Shown here piece after piece: positions 36,905 to 47,314 of a stretch of 64,000 nt of DNA. Origin of the DNA: Sanguinoderma infundibulare (Eukaryota; Basidiomycota; Agaricomycetes; Polyporales; Polyporaceae); assembly GCA_032821775.1 (NCBI GenBank), contig JAVLRN010000002.1, positions 1,798,001 to 1,862,000 on the forward strand. The letters are read 5' to 3'. Positions within the stretch are counted from its first letter, which is position 1. Every line of letters begins with the position of its first letter. The position numbers were made by a program, and so were the translations under genes. The notes beneath the pieces are model-generated. The model worked only from the letters and a program-made list of their open reading frames with translations, made no database searches and was not told the DNA's origin.

Positions 36905-37410
36905 AGTCGTGCGTTCAGCCGGAGAGGTCGTTGATGTCGATGAGGCCCGAGGCTGGATGCAGGGTGAGATAAGGATCTTTCTGGCGTCAATGACGAGTTT
37001 TGAGTCACTGCAGCTGGCCCCAATCCCCCTCCCTCTTTGGCTCATCCAAACTATACAGAATGCGTAATCGTGCTGTTATTACATGCTTGCTTTGTCCCGT
37101 AGTGTATAGTTTCAAATCGAAATCGTTGTTCCTCAGATCACCATCCATTGACAATGACAGAGTATTGTATATCACGGATCTGTCAATTGCTCGAATATCT
37201 GTCGTCAAGTTAATTGACTGAGGCTTATGAGAATACTTACTACAGGAGTAGGAGCAGGAGCACAGCGCCACAGCCTCGTTACTCGTAGAGGCTAGTTCCA
37301 GATGCTGCGATCTTCCACGAGGCCAACCAGTTTGACTTTATTTATATTCAACCTAGAAACCAGTCTGTCTCCCAGTCCTTGTCTTTCCCTTCCTACCACC
37401 ACAAGTCCTC
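36905..37410. other. Divergent promoter region
   Basis: About 500 bases between two divergent starts (racemase and hydrolase). AT-richer than its surroundings. No gene seen. Confidence 0.5.
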
Positions 37411-40207
37411 ATGTTGACTTTCAGGGGACGGTTGACTGCATGTTTAATCATCATTAGTTTAGCTTTCAAAGCGCGTGCAAGCGACTCGGACCAGGTACGC
37501 AATAACTTAGGGAATCGATACTTGATCAGACACGCGTATACTTACTATTGACTTAGCCGCAGGTGCCCATCAATGCACCTGCGTTCACCCATCGAGCCCA
37601 CCCCATCGCGTGTCGCAGTCCGTACGATGCCAATGTAAAGCAGCAATGCGGACTGTTCGAAGTCCCGCTCGACTATCACAACCCGTCCGCAGGGAGCGGC
37701 CAGATCTACTATGCGAGACTGCCTGCCAACGAAGGCGTTCGGAGAGGCACGATCTTCGTCGATCCAGGTAGGACGTACACATGTGCATTCATAACCTGGA
37801 CATGTCCCCCGGGTACTGACTTTTAAATCCTGTTCGCAGGCTTCCCATTTGCGACGGTGTCTAGCTTGGGTCCCCACATGTGGATGCTAATGCGAGGTGA
37901 AGCCCTGCACAACCGCACTGCTGGCGAGTACGACGTCGTCGTCTGGCACGCACGTGGCAAGGGCACCCAATCCGACTCTCTCACGATGTCTGTCGTCCAT
38001 CTCCCCCCCTTCTGTACCAGCGCATGCAAACTAACAAGGGTCCTTTCCAGACCGGGCCCCGTACAGTGCTTTGCCAACACGACCGAGCGGAACGACTTCT
38101 ACACTACCGCTGCCGGGGAACTGGGCTTCGACGTCAACTGGAACTATAACCTCGAATATCAGCACGCCCAAGACGACCATGACATCGCGCGCTGGCATGC
38201 AGTCCAGGAGAAGGTCGTCGAGCACTGCCTCACGACCACAGACACCACGATGCTTTCGTACGTGGGCACCGCAGCGACGGCGCGGGACTTGGCGGCGATG
38301 GCGGACGCGTTCGACGGGCCCGGGAGCCCAATCCGCTTCTGGGGCATAGGACATGGGAGCTTGATTGGGAGCTACCTGCTGAAACGTGAGTGTTTATGGT
38401 CGTCTGGTTATCGCTAGTAGATCGCTGGAACCTGACCATATCCTAGTGTTTCCCGAGGTAATATTATGCACATCGGTATTTGCAGAAATCGATGCTGAGT
38501 TCAATGCGTGCAGCGTGCCGGCCGACTCATCTTGGACGACCCGGTGGATCCTGTGACATATGCCGGAGAAGATCCGTATCTGGTGTGTACTATTCTGAGA
38601 GAGATGTGGTCGGCGCCCTTGAATGCTCACATCTCCCGTCATTGTAGACATGGAGAAAGGAGGTCCAGTGGGCCAACGCCACGCTTGCCCGCTTTGCCAA
38701 GGAATGCATCGGAAACGTCAACACCGGGCGCCGTCTGGTGCAACCGCAAGACGAGTTAGCAGGCCAGTGGACTGTTGTTCCATACGTGAACTCGGCAATT
38801 GCTGTGCGTCAACCTCTTCGCTGATGAACTGCTTTCGATGTTGCTGACGCTGATAACTCTCTAGCTGGCTCTCTCCGCATTCATGGGCTGGAAGTGCGCC
38901 CGTTTTCTTTCTACTCCCCGTTCCCTACCAAGTTACTAACGCCCACGGTGATGTTGCTCTTCTGTTAAAACTAGGCCTGCACTCGGACTCCAACTCGGTA
39001 ACGCCGATTACCGGTCGTTTCTCGAGTCTATCTACTGGCATTTGGTGCCCAACGCCAGCGGCCCCCCAACCGCCCTGTTCGCTTACCTCGACGAAGCCGC
39101 CAAGACGTTCGACGAGTCCCTTGGCCTCGGTCTCATGCCGATCTTCTGCGGCGACCTCGAGCTCGAGCACGATTCTGAAACGATGTGCGCGCGAGCTCGC
39201 CAGATGCCCGACGCACTCGTGTCCAGCAAGGCGGACGCGCCCATCCTGCGTGCGTATACGACCCCGCGCTGATCATTTCTCAGTCCTCCTCTTCTGATAA
39301 CCTGTATTTTTGACAGTGCAGACCGCTATTCCTTCGTTGCGGTACATGTGCCACCTGTGGCCGGCCCGCGCCGTCGAGCGGTTCGCCGACCTGCAGACTG
39401 CCACTGACGCGGACCGCAGACGGCCCGCGAACCCCGTCCTCGTCTTGGCCAGCGATCGCAGTATTCTCGCCCGTCCAGAGTACTCGCACTCTGTGCTGCG
39501 CAGTCTCCGCGGACGCGACGAGGAGTTCCGCGAGGACGCGGATATCGTGTTTCAAACGCACTTGGGGGTATGGTATCAGATCTTTCTTGTGCTCTCCGCT
39601 CAAACTGACGGACACATGTTTGCCGCAGGTGCCAAACGTCGCTCACGGGCGGTGTATGTCTTCGGTGATAGTCAATTACCTCCGGAACGGTACTGAGTTT
39701 GCATCGCAAGCGTTCCTCTGGCTCCCGGCGTTCGAGTCTCATCTCCCTATGACTGCTTAGATGCCAGTTCAGCACCGCTGCTTCGGCAATGAGATCCATG
39801 ATGACTGGTATGCGTCCTCACAAGAGACGAGAGTCACGCCCCTGGCGGCACACCAGCGGGCGCAGTCGTACCCTCCCATCATCCAGGCATGCAAGCACAC
39901 TCCCGAGCCGTTCCCGACCGGGTGGACCACGAGCGACGGACGTGCGGTGTTATTCTACGGTATGATATATTCATCACCGACTTGCCAGCAGTCGACTGAC
40001 TGTATGCTCGTTTCCCGTCCCTCAGTCAAGGCGATCTACCCCTACAGCGCGTCTGAGCCCGAAGATCTCGAATTGCAAGAGCGCGACCTGATCGCTGTCA
40101 CGGAGATGAGAAATGACGGTTGGTTGCTCGGGGAGCCCGTGGACGAGGCACGACGGCAACCTGCCAGGAGATATTTGTTGCCGGGAAATTTTGTGTGCTT
40201 ATTCTAA
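37411..40207 (+). CDS. TAP-like alpha/beta hydrolase pseudoenzyme with C-terminal SH3 domain
   Basis: Thirteen exons: 37411-37494, 37563-37767, 37840-37987, 38051-38385, 38447-38457, 38514-38582, 38648-38803, 38865-38893, 38975-39249, 39317-39567, 39629-39689, 39768-39959, 40026-40207; phases agree throughout, 665 aa. Signal-peptide-like N-terminus LTACLIIISLAFKARA. Family landmarks of tripeptidyl-aminopeptidase/proteinase-type hydrolases: CGLFEVPLDYHNPSAGSGQI, PGPVQCFANT, LFPERAGRLILDDPVDP, and CHLWPARAVERF. The nucleophile elbow reads FWGIGHGSLIG, where relatives have GxSxG, so the Ser is Gly. The C-terminal His of the usual GHC is Arg (AHGRC). An Asp remains in LASDRSILARPE. Residues about 605-665 form an SH3 domain: VKAIYPYSASEPEDLELQER, DGWLLGE, LLPGNFV. 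An SH3 on a secreted protein is odd. The splice between hydrolase and SH3 parts (39690-39767, 39960-40025) is phase-correct, but transcript proof is needed. Confidence 0.75.
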
Positions 40208-40226
40208 AACTGACGAAGCCTACTAA

Positions 40227-40382
40227 AAGAGGGCATATCATCATGGGGTGCGCGGACATGAGTAGGATTGAGAAGGCCGTTCGGAAAGGGCGGGGCAGAG
40301 AGAGTATCCAGGTTGTGGACGCCGGGAATAGTGGGGTTATGACACTTGGATCCCGATCCAGTCAGTGCTTGGTGAAAGCCCG
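40227..40382 (+). pseudogene. Inverted fragment of the racemase gene 3' end
   Basis: Translates as HIIMGCADMSRIEKAVRKGR then ESIQVVDAGNSGVMTLG, closely matching the last 50 residues of the racemase at 36185-36904 (IIMGCAGMSGMEKAVREGCG, VQIVDAVRSGVTTLEG), including the second active-site Cys. It starts about 20 bases after the stop of the hydrolase-SH3 gene, has no start codon region or first catalytic Cys, and is a non-functional remnant. It sits before F-box copy 2 just as the intact racemase 3' end sits before F-box copy 1. Confidence 0.85.
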
Positions 40383-40541
40383 GGTGGCATCGCCAAGTGC
40401 TTGAACTTGGAGTGGAGTCTGGACGTACTATGATTTTGACCTCAGATGCAGCGGAGTGTTTAAATTGAAGCTGACTGAGTCGGAGATCGAAGTTCAAATA
40501 CACCCTTCGCCACGTCACTGGGCAGAACTTTAAAAGCGACG

Positions 40542-42338
40542 ATGATGCCAGATGCTGGTGAATGTTTTCTCGTAGCACCCCTGATGCCATTCACTGACTT
40601 ATGTTTGTATTAGCCTCTCGTCCACAGTGGCAGCGTAACCTACAGACCCCTCGACTCAACTGGGATGTGCTCTGGGTCGTCTGCAATGTCCTTACAGACA
40701 CCTCTGATATCCTCTCTCTGTCTGGCACCTGCTTCGCATTGCGCACAAGGGCAATGCAGCACTTCCTCAGTGTCCGCCCAATCGTCCTCAAGGACGAAAC
40801 GTCGACGCGCAGCATGTACTATCTCATATTCGCCGACAAACCCCATCGCGCATCCCACGTACGTGGCCTGGAGATCGACATTCGCTTCAGCGCACTAGAA
40901 CCAGAGTGCTGCACCATGGTTGCAGACTGGCTATTTGCTATCCTAACCTGCGCCGATAATCTCGAAAGCCTTCATATCACCGATTCTGGCGATTTCGTCG
41001 AATACTGTCGTCGCGAGGCCGAATCTAGGCTCCCTCCTACCCTCGGGCGTTTCACAAGGTTGAGATACCTCTCCGTTAAGGATGGCGTGACGGAAATTTG
41101 GCTTTACGCGGAACAACTGGTGCAGAAAATACACTCCCCACTCAAGGTTCTGCGCGTCGACCTCTGGGCCATGGACACGCCGTGTACGCCGAGTCGTCTG
41201 GGAACCTTGACCGCTCCCTTCGCATCCACGCTAGAGGAGATCGATCTGGACGAAATCGACTTCGACAATAGCGCGGACATTTCACATATCCCCCATCACC
41301 CTGCTCTCCGGTCTCTCAAGGTCGCCGAGGTTGTCGGGCTTCCGCGACTAGCAGATCTTCTATCCCTCTTCCCCGCCCTAAATACGCTATTCTTGGGGGA
41401 CGAACTCCTCTATGAAGACCGCCGTTCCCTCCTCGACACAGTCGAACAAGTTCGGGACGAAAACACGAGGATTCAACAAGCACGTTCCTGGACCAGTCTC
41501 GATCAGTTGCTGTGCGACGCGGTCATCTTCTTCGCGCTCGCCCTCAAGTGTCCAGTCCGTCATTCCAGCATCAAAGGCTGTGACGCAGACATCAAGGAAT
41601 ATGTAGCAACGGCGCTTCGCGAGAATCCTCCGCCCCAGCTCACTCTATATATACATTCCCGGCCGGGCGACCTATCCGTATTTGACGGGTTCCTTCCCGC
41701 CGAGCTGGCACCGACACTGACACACCTGTGTCTTGTCGCGCGCTTCAAAATTAACACGACATCCTTTTTAGAACACACGTTCGAATGGGAAGCGTTTCTG
41801 GTACGCGTTGCCATTGCCCAACCTCTGTCCATATCCGGGTCACTCACAGTCCATCGTCAGAATGCTCTTATACCCTCCATCGAACGGCTACGCCTCAGGT
41901 ACCTTCGTCTCGTCATCGAAGCGAAGATCTATGAACCTTTGAGTATGTCCAAGGACGATTTGGAGGCATGTGTGCGCAGCTTTTCGGAGTTGCCGTTTGG
42001 GCGCATCGCAGCAACGCTAGCCCGGTCATGCCCATCCCTGGATTATTTGTTTTTGATGACCGCGGGCGGCGAGATGTTCTGGAAGAAGGGCAAGGACATC
42101 GGACCCCGATGGCGCACAAGCAAGGGGTTCCAAGTCTCTCGCTTTGTGGATCCCAGCGGAGATGCCGACGGAGGACCTGCGGCCACGGTAGCGGAGCTTA
42201 GTGACAGAGTCGCGGATATGATCCTCGCTCGGGAGGACATGCTATGTCTCGTCGACGAAGAGGTGAACCTATCGTGCTTTGAGATGTCGAGTCCCGAACT
42301 GACCAGCTCGTGTGTTTGTGTTAATGTAGGACTACTAG
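40542..42338 (+). CDS. F-box protein with leucine-rich C-terminal region (copy 2)
   Basis: Inverted paralog of the gene at 33900-35717, very similar along the whole length. Model: exon 1 40542-40557 (MMPDA), exon 2 40614-42262, exon 3 42330-42338; phases agree, 557 aa. F-box at about residues 15-55: TPRLNWDVLWVVCNVLTDTS, DILSLSGTCFALRTRAMQHF. The leucine-rich part follows with the same blocks as copy 1 (LKVLRVDLWAMDTPCTPSRL). It differs in small in-frame changes (for example GVTEIWLYAEQLVQK near 41085). An ATG at 40601 could also serve as start without the first intron. The terminal intron donor is weak (GTGAAC against GTGAGT in copy 1); without splicing the frame would run to 42415. Below the stop, homology to copy 1 continues with a 5-base deletion near 42355. 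Confidence 0.8.
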
Positions 42339-42707
42339 CGGTTGTCTTGAAGACTCTACATGGATTCAGGCTTACTCGTCTTAGAATGTGTTCTTTGCGT
42401 GAGAGGTGGAGGTGAGAATCAATTGAGCGGGGTATCGGCAAGCTTTATCGTGGGCTCGCTGAGGATTGCGGACGTCAAGCTGCGAAATAGTGCGCAGGTT
42501 CGGGAGAACCGAGTCCGTTATGGGATGATCGATTCCCGGAGGGCCCCAGCGGCTTGCTTTGCCAGAACGTTAAATGTCAAACCACTGGTAATGCAAGGAT
42601 TTCACTGTGGAAAATAATGGCATAAAGTTAGCTCGTTTGGCGAACAGCGCAGAACACGCACAGTGCCATGCCATTGTAGGGATGCTGGCATGAGCTATCT
42701 ACATGTA
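42339..42707. other. Downstream homology of F-box copy 2, no gene
   Basis: Sequence matches, with many changes, the region just downstream of F-box copy 1 (reverse strand about 33640-33900), showing that the duplicated unit included the 3' flank. No intact frame. Confidence 0.6.
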
Positions 42708-43020
42708 TCCTCCCATTGTCCAGGCATCAGCCGTTCGCCACACAAGAACGAGCGAAGGACATCTGGTGTTCAAATTCTCATGTTCATCGCTGATCGTCTT
42801 GCTCATCGTCGACTGAGTGTATGCTCGTCGCCCCCCTCCAGTCAAGGAGATCCACCCCTACAGTGGGTCTGAGCCGGAGATCTCGAATTGTAAGAGGGCG
42901 ACCTTGTCGCAGTCACGGAGATGAGAGACGACCTTTGGTTGCTCGAGGAGCCCGTGAACGAGGCACGACGGCAACTAGGAGATACCTATTGACGAGAAAC
43001 GTCGTGTGTTTGTTCTGAGA
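42708..43020 (+). pseudogene. Decayed copy of the SH3-encoding 3' end of the hydrolase gene
   Basis: Direct-orientation remnant of about 39870-40207. Matching pieces: 'atccaggcat' near 42720, the intron segment 'ctgtatgctcg'-like stretch at about 42815, VKEIHPYSGSEPE at about 42842, 'gtcacggagatgag' at 42913, 'gaggcacgacggcaac' at about 42960, and the end 'cgtgtgtttgttctgag'. Frameshifts and stops interrupt the SH3 frame. Confidence 0.8.
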
Positions 43021-43093
43021 CCGACGGCACCTCCCCGCTCTGCATCCTCCGCTTATTTGTTGTGCCATTATGTACAGAATTGTGCTCTGGGGG

Positions 43094-45567
43094 TCATCGT
43101 CCAATGACACGGGAGATGTCGCGGATATGAACTATACCCTCCTCGTCCCCCGAACACACCCTCTTTCCGTCCGGAGAGAACACAACATGCGTGACTTTGC
43201 AATCGTGTTCCCGGAAGGTCTCTAAGCACGCCCCGTCGCTCGTCCTCCACAATCGCACCGTCTTGTCCTGCGATGCTGTCGCGATGTGATCGCCGTCGGG
43301 GGAGAATCGGGTTTGCAAGACAGGACCGTCGTGCTGCAGCACGTGCGCGCATTCGCCGCTCTCCGCGTCCCAGACTCTCGCCCCGCGATCCAAGGAAGCC
43401 GACAAGACCAGCGTGTCGTCTGGGGAGAACGACACATCAAACACTGGACCGAAGTGGCCCGCCATGAGCGCGAGCAGCTCGCCCGTATCGATGCTCCACA
43501 TGTGCACGAGTACCACGCCGACCTCGTGGTGATCGTGGGCGGTGACCAGTCGCCGGCCTGCGTGATCGAGCGAGTGTGCGGTTAAGAGGCTGAGGTCGGC
43601 CTTGTCACAACGACCCGGGACTTTCCTTGGAGGTTGGTCCGGTGACGTAGTGTCCCACAAAACGCAGCGATCGCCGGAGCACCAGACAAGCGAGCGGCTG
43701 TCGGGCGAGAAGTAGCCACCGAGGTCTATGGATGTTTCGTGGGGGGGCGTAGGAGGGCCAATCGTGCAGTACTCCCGGAAGGTGCGAGCATCCCAAACTC
43801 GTGGGGGCACGGTGTTCGACACGGAGGCCAACCACAGCCCATCAGGGGACCAGACGCAGGTCCTTCCGACCCTGACCACTGCCATTCTAAGGTCAGCCAC
43901 ATGCTTGACATCCTCGAGCGTGACTACGTGCTCCTTCCCAGCGCTATCCCTTTGCGTCGTGTCCCATACTTTCACTTTAGCATCCATGCCTGAAGAGAGA
44001 AGGTATCGACTGTCTGGGGAGAACGCGAGGGAGTAAACCGCTTGGTGATGAGCAACCCATTCCGCTGCGATGCCAGCTCCCGATCGCAGGTCCCACAGGA
44101 TTACTGTGCCGTCCTCTGAACAACTCGCGAGGATATTCCCGTCTGGGGAGACCACGAGACATTGGACAGACAATTCGTGACCGACCGCGAGAGAGGGCAC
44201 GGGCACGTACTGGCTAGCGGCTATGAATACGCGTCTGTCAGGCATCGAGGTCGAAGGATAATACGCTCGCCAACTCACATCTGGATCGCGATCCGGCTAT
44301 CGGCTGTCTGCGCTTCATCAGCGCCGGGAAAGAATGCTCCAACTGCGAGCTCCAGAAACGATCTCTGTTCCTCCTCCTGGTGTCGGAAAAGAAGAATACT
44401 TCACGGAGAGACGCGGGTAAACGCTTTACCACTGAACCGTCGAGGGCCACGTGCACTTGGGAGGCATGACCCAGGGTGCGCGGATGGAAAGTGGAGATGG
44501 CCCTGCTCAAAACATGGTTGTCAAAGGTAATATCCAGGGCTTCTAAAGCTCCAGTGGCACAAGCGAGCTCCAGGACATGCCCGATCCGCTCGATGAATGG
44601 TGCGGGGATCGACAACCCAGGATCACGGTGACTCCAAGCATGGGTGATGTTAAGCCTCAGGATGCGTAATCGCTGGAGGCGGAGGATGACGGTGCGCCAT
44701 CTCCGGATATCATCTGGGGAATAATAGACTTGGTGAACTAATCGTCAATTAAAATCGAGTAAAATCTTACCCTTGATGCAAAGTCAATGTCAGGTCTTCA
44801 ATCCTCGTGCAATCAACGGCCAGTATGAGATCCACCACACGATGGTCAACAGTCTGGTCAATCTATAGGTGCGCAGATGACGCGCGCGGCCCAAAGTTAG
44901 CGTACTTATTACACCGATTTTGGTATTTCTATCCGAAACTTACGATTAGACAAGTCAAATCGAGTGTCCTGACGTCCGTTGAACTACGACTGCGACACTT
45001 TTCAGGAGGTGCGTTCCGTTCGAAGCGCAGACCCGTGCACATCAGGCATTCCAGGCCTGAAAACGAGAAGAGGAACCTTTCGAAATCGACAGAGTCGACG
45101 AAGGTGATATAAGAAACCGCGAGACATCGTATGGCCACACATAGTCTGCGAAGAGTCGATAGAGTCGAGCGGTTGTATGACAGAAGGGTGCTCGTCGTAT
45201 CTGAGCGGGTTATTGGGAGGAGCCCCGTCAAGCGCCATTGCTGCAGATTGTGAAACTGGGTCAAGAGAGGCACTGGAATGATTTCGAGGAGGCCGCGAGA
45301 GCACCATGGGTCCTTGGAGTAACGATTCAACGAAACCGCAACCTGGAAAACTAGCGGAGGAAACCATGGCCGAGGGCGAATGAAGTCGGTGATGGAATCC
45401 ATCTGGGCTTTGGACTTGATACGGATGCGGAAGAATAGGTTGTAGCGAGCCCGGGGTAAGAATAGCTGACAGACCAGCGACAAGTTTCGGAGGGAGGGAA
45501 TGTGGTGCCTAGATTCATCGATAATGCGCTCGAATATTTCTATCGGGAGGTCGTCGTAAGAGGCCAT
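43094..45567 (-). CDS. F-box/WD40 fusion protein (paralog A)
   Basis: Probable SCF substrate receptor. Exons on the minus strand: 45567-44944, 44862-44771, 44700-44265, 44209-43094, giving 755 aa. N-terminal F-box: MASYDDLPIEIFERIIDESR, SLRNLSLVCQLFLPRARYNL. A leucine-rich linker follows (IEDLTLTLHQG; CATGALEALDITFDNHVLSR). The WD40 propeller occupies the last 380 residues; repeats include CSEDGTVILWDL, SGMDAKVKVWDT, SASLDRGARVWDA, TASQDKTVRLWRT. The first exon has exactly the same length (624 nt) as in paralog B, and the total lengths are 755 and 766 aa, which supports treating F-box and WD40 parts as one gene. The exon 3 acceptor (44701-44702) and the exon 3 donor GTATTA are less typical. 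The WD40 part alone could start at an ATG at 44278 if transcribed separately. Confidence 0.8.
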
Positions 45568-45727
45568 TGTGTGTCGAGAGAGGAGGGAAGACCATAGGTG
45601 AAGTTACACCTCATCCCATCGATCGAGGGGTTCTCACGACATGAGGTTCTCAGAGGGTCTCTCGGCTATTCAGCGCTCAGCGCCCAGCGTACAACATCAC
45701 CACCAGAACGCACATGTCCGCACACAC

Positions 45728-47314
45728 CTATCCAAGGGACCTCGACCTTGCCCTCACGTAACCCAACGCCGTCCTCTCGCCCCTCACCGGCGACCCATCG
45801 TACGACCTCTCCACGCTCCCATTCAGGCTCGCATCCGCGCGCATCGCCCCATTCCCATTCAACCCATTCAACAGCCCTCCAAACGCGCCGACTCTCCGCT
45901 TCATCCAACTCTCCTGACCGGGGCTCCCGACCGTACCATAGCTCCCACCCGCCGCCCGTCGGCGGCGCTCGCGCTCTACAGCGTTATCGACCGCGCTCTT
46001 CAGCGGTCCGCCGTCGGCGCGGAGCTGCGTCTCGAGGATGAGGTTTTCAAGCTCGCGTGTGAGGAGGCCCACGACCTCGTCTGCCGGCCGCCCTTCGTTA
46101 TTAACGCCTTGGAGCTCGCCAAGGAAAGGGAATGTCGAGTCCTGGGCGGTCGTGCCGGTTCTCGGGCCGTGCGCGGCGTGGTACAGCGTCTGGAGCTGGG
46201 CGTTGGCTATACCGTGACGCGAATCGATGTGCACCAACATACGAGGGGAAAAGAAAATCATGAGTAAGGCTGTTCAAGGGAGACATGGGTGATAGAACAA
46301 CACGCACCTTCGCCCGCGATCTGATTCGATATCTGCAAAATCTGCTGCGCCTGGCTCATGATGACCCTCTCCTCCATCTCCCGGGTCGGTTGCGGGAACA
46401 GCACCGGCGCGACGTTCGACAGCGCGAACGAGCACAGCACGAACAGCGAGTGGAGGAACTTTATATGCTGGTACGCCACCCGCCGTGGCCAGAAGAGCGA
46501 GAAGAGGGACGTGTGCGCTGTGCTCGCCGGGTCGGCGAACAAGGTGGATGGGAATGTTGACGAACCACCGGGGGAGGGCGAAGGGTCCAGGATGAAAAGC
46601 ATCTCATAGACGGAGATGAGCGCGAGGAGGATGTAGCGCCACTATGTATACACATCGTTACGTGAGAGAGAGAGAGAGCGGTGGGTGTATACGCGACTTA
46701 CGTAGGCTACGGGGCCCGTGCGGCCAGAGGCGGAGAGAAGGAGGAGAACGCACGTCGAAGTGATGTAGAACCCAGAAGCTTGCATAAGGCCATGACGGAT
46801 GTACTCGCGAAGCGTCGAACATTGCGACCATCCAAGTGCATCGGGTCCGAATCTACGTGCTATCAGAGCGAGGACGGCATTCCAATGGAGATGCCAGAAC
46901 TGACCTATCATACGCGAAGCGCTTGACGGGCGACTTCAACGCCTCGTACGCGTCCCGAACCTGTATGAATATTGTTTCGCCCTGCGGCCCGACGCGATCT
47001 GGATGATTCCGCCGTGCAAACTGCCTGAACGCGATCTTGAGGGTGTTCTCGTCTGCTGTCGGCTCGACGCCGAGCATCTGGTAGTAGTTTTGCTCTACCG
47101 TCGTCGCGGCATCGTAGAAGGTGTAAAGGAGGTAGGAGACGACAACGAACAGGTATGTCCAGCGGACGTGGCGTTGATATTGGGGGGTGCCGGGGGCGGG
47201 TGGTGGTAACCCGAAGACACGGGGATAGACGGAATGGACGACAGACAGGAGCTGGCGGGAGGCGTAGTTCGGGAGGTAAGTCCACCCTGCGTACTTCAGA
47301 AGTCCGGCAAACAT
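45728..47314 (-). CDS. Membrane-anchored J-domain (DnaJ-like) protein
   Basis: Hsp40 co-chaperone, probably in the ER membrane, that would stimulate an Hsp70. Exons on the minus strand: 47314-46905, 46852-46702, 46641-46308, 46269-45728; phases agree, 478 aa. The N-terminus MFAGLLKYAGWTYLPNYASR is followed by a transmembrane segment (WTYLFVVVSYLLYTFYDA). The J domain (about residues 75-140) includes NYYQMLGVEPTADENTLKIA and the HPD tripeptide in FARRNHPDRVGPQG. Further hydrophobic helices are SGFYITSTCVLLLLSASG, WRYILLALISVYEMLFIL and FLHSLFVLCSFALSNVAPVL. The C-terminal 180 residues are hydrophilic and partly disordered. It is transcribed in the same direction as paralog A, 160 bases away. 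Confidence 0.87.

Noticed and set aside
45598..46267. Plus-strand frames of 147 and 208 codons
   Set aside because: They are antisense to the C-terminal exon of the J-domain gene, whose model is phase-consistent.
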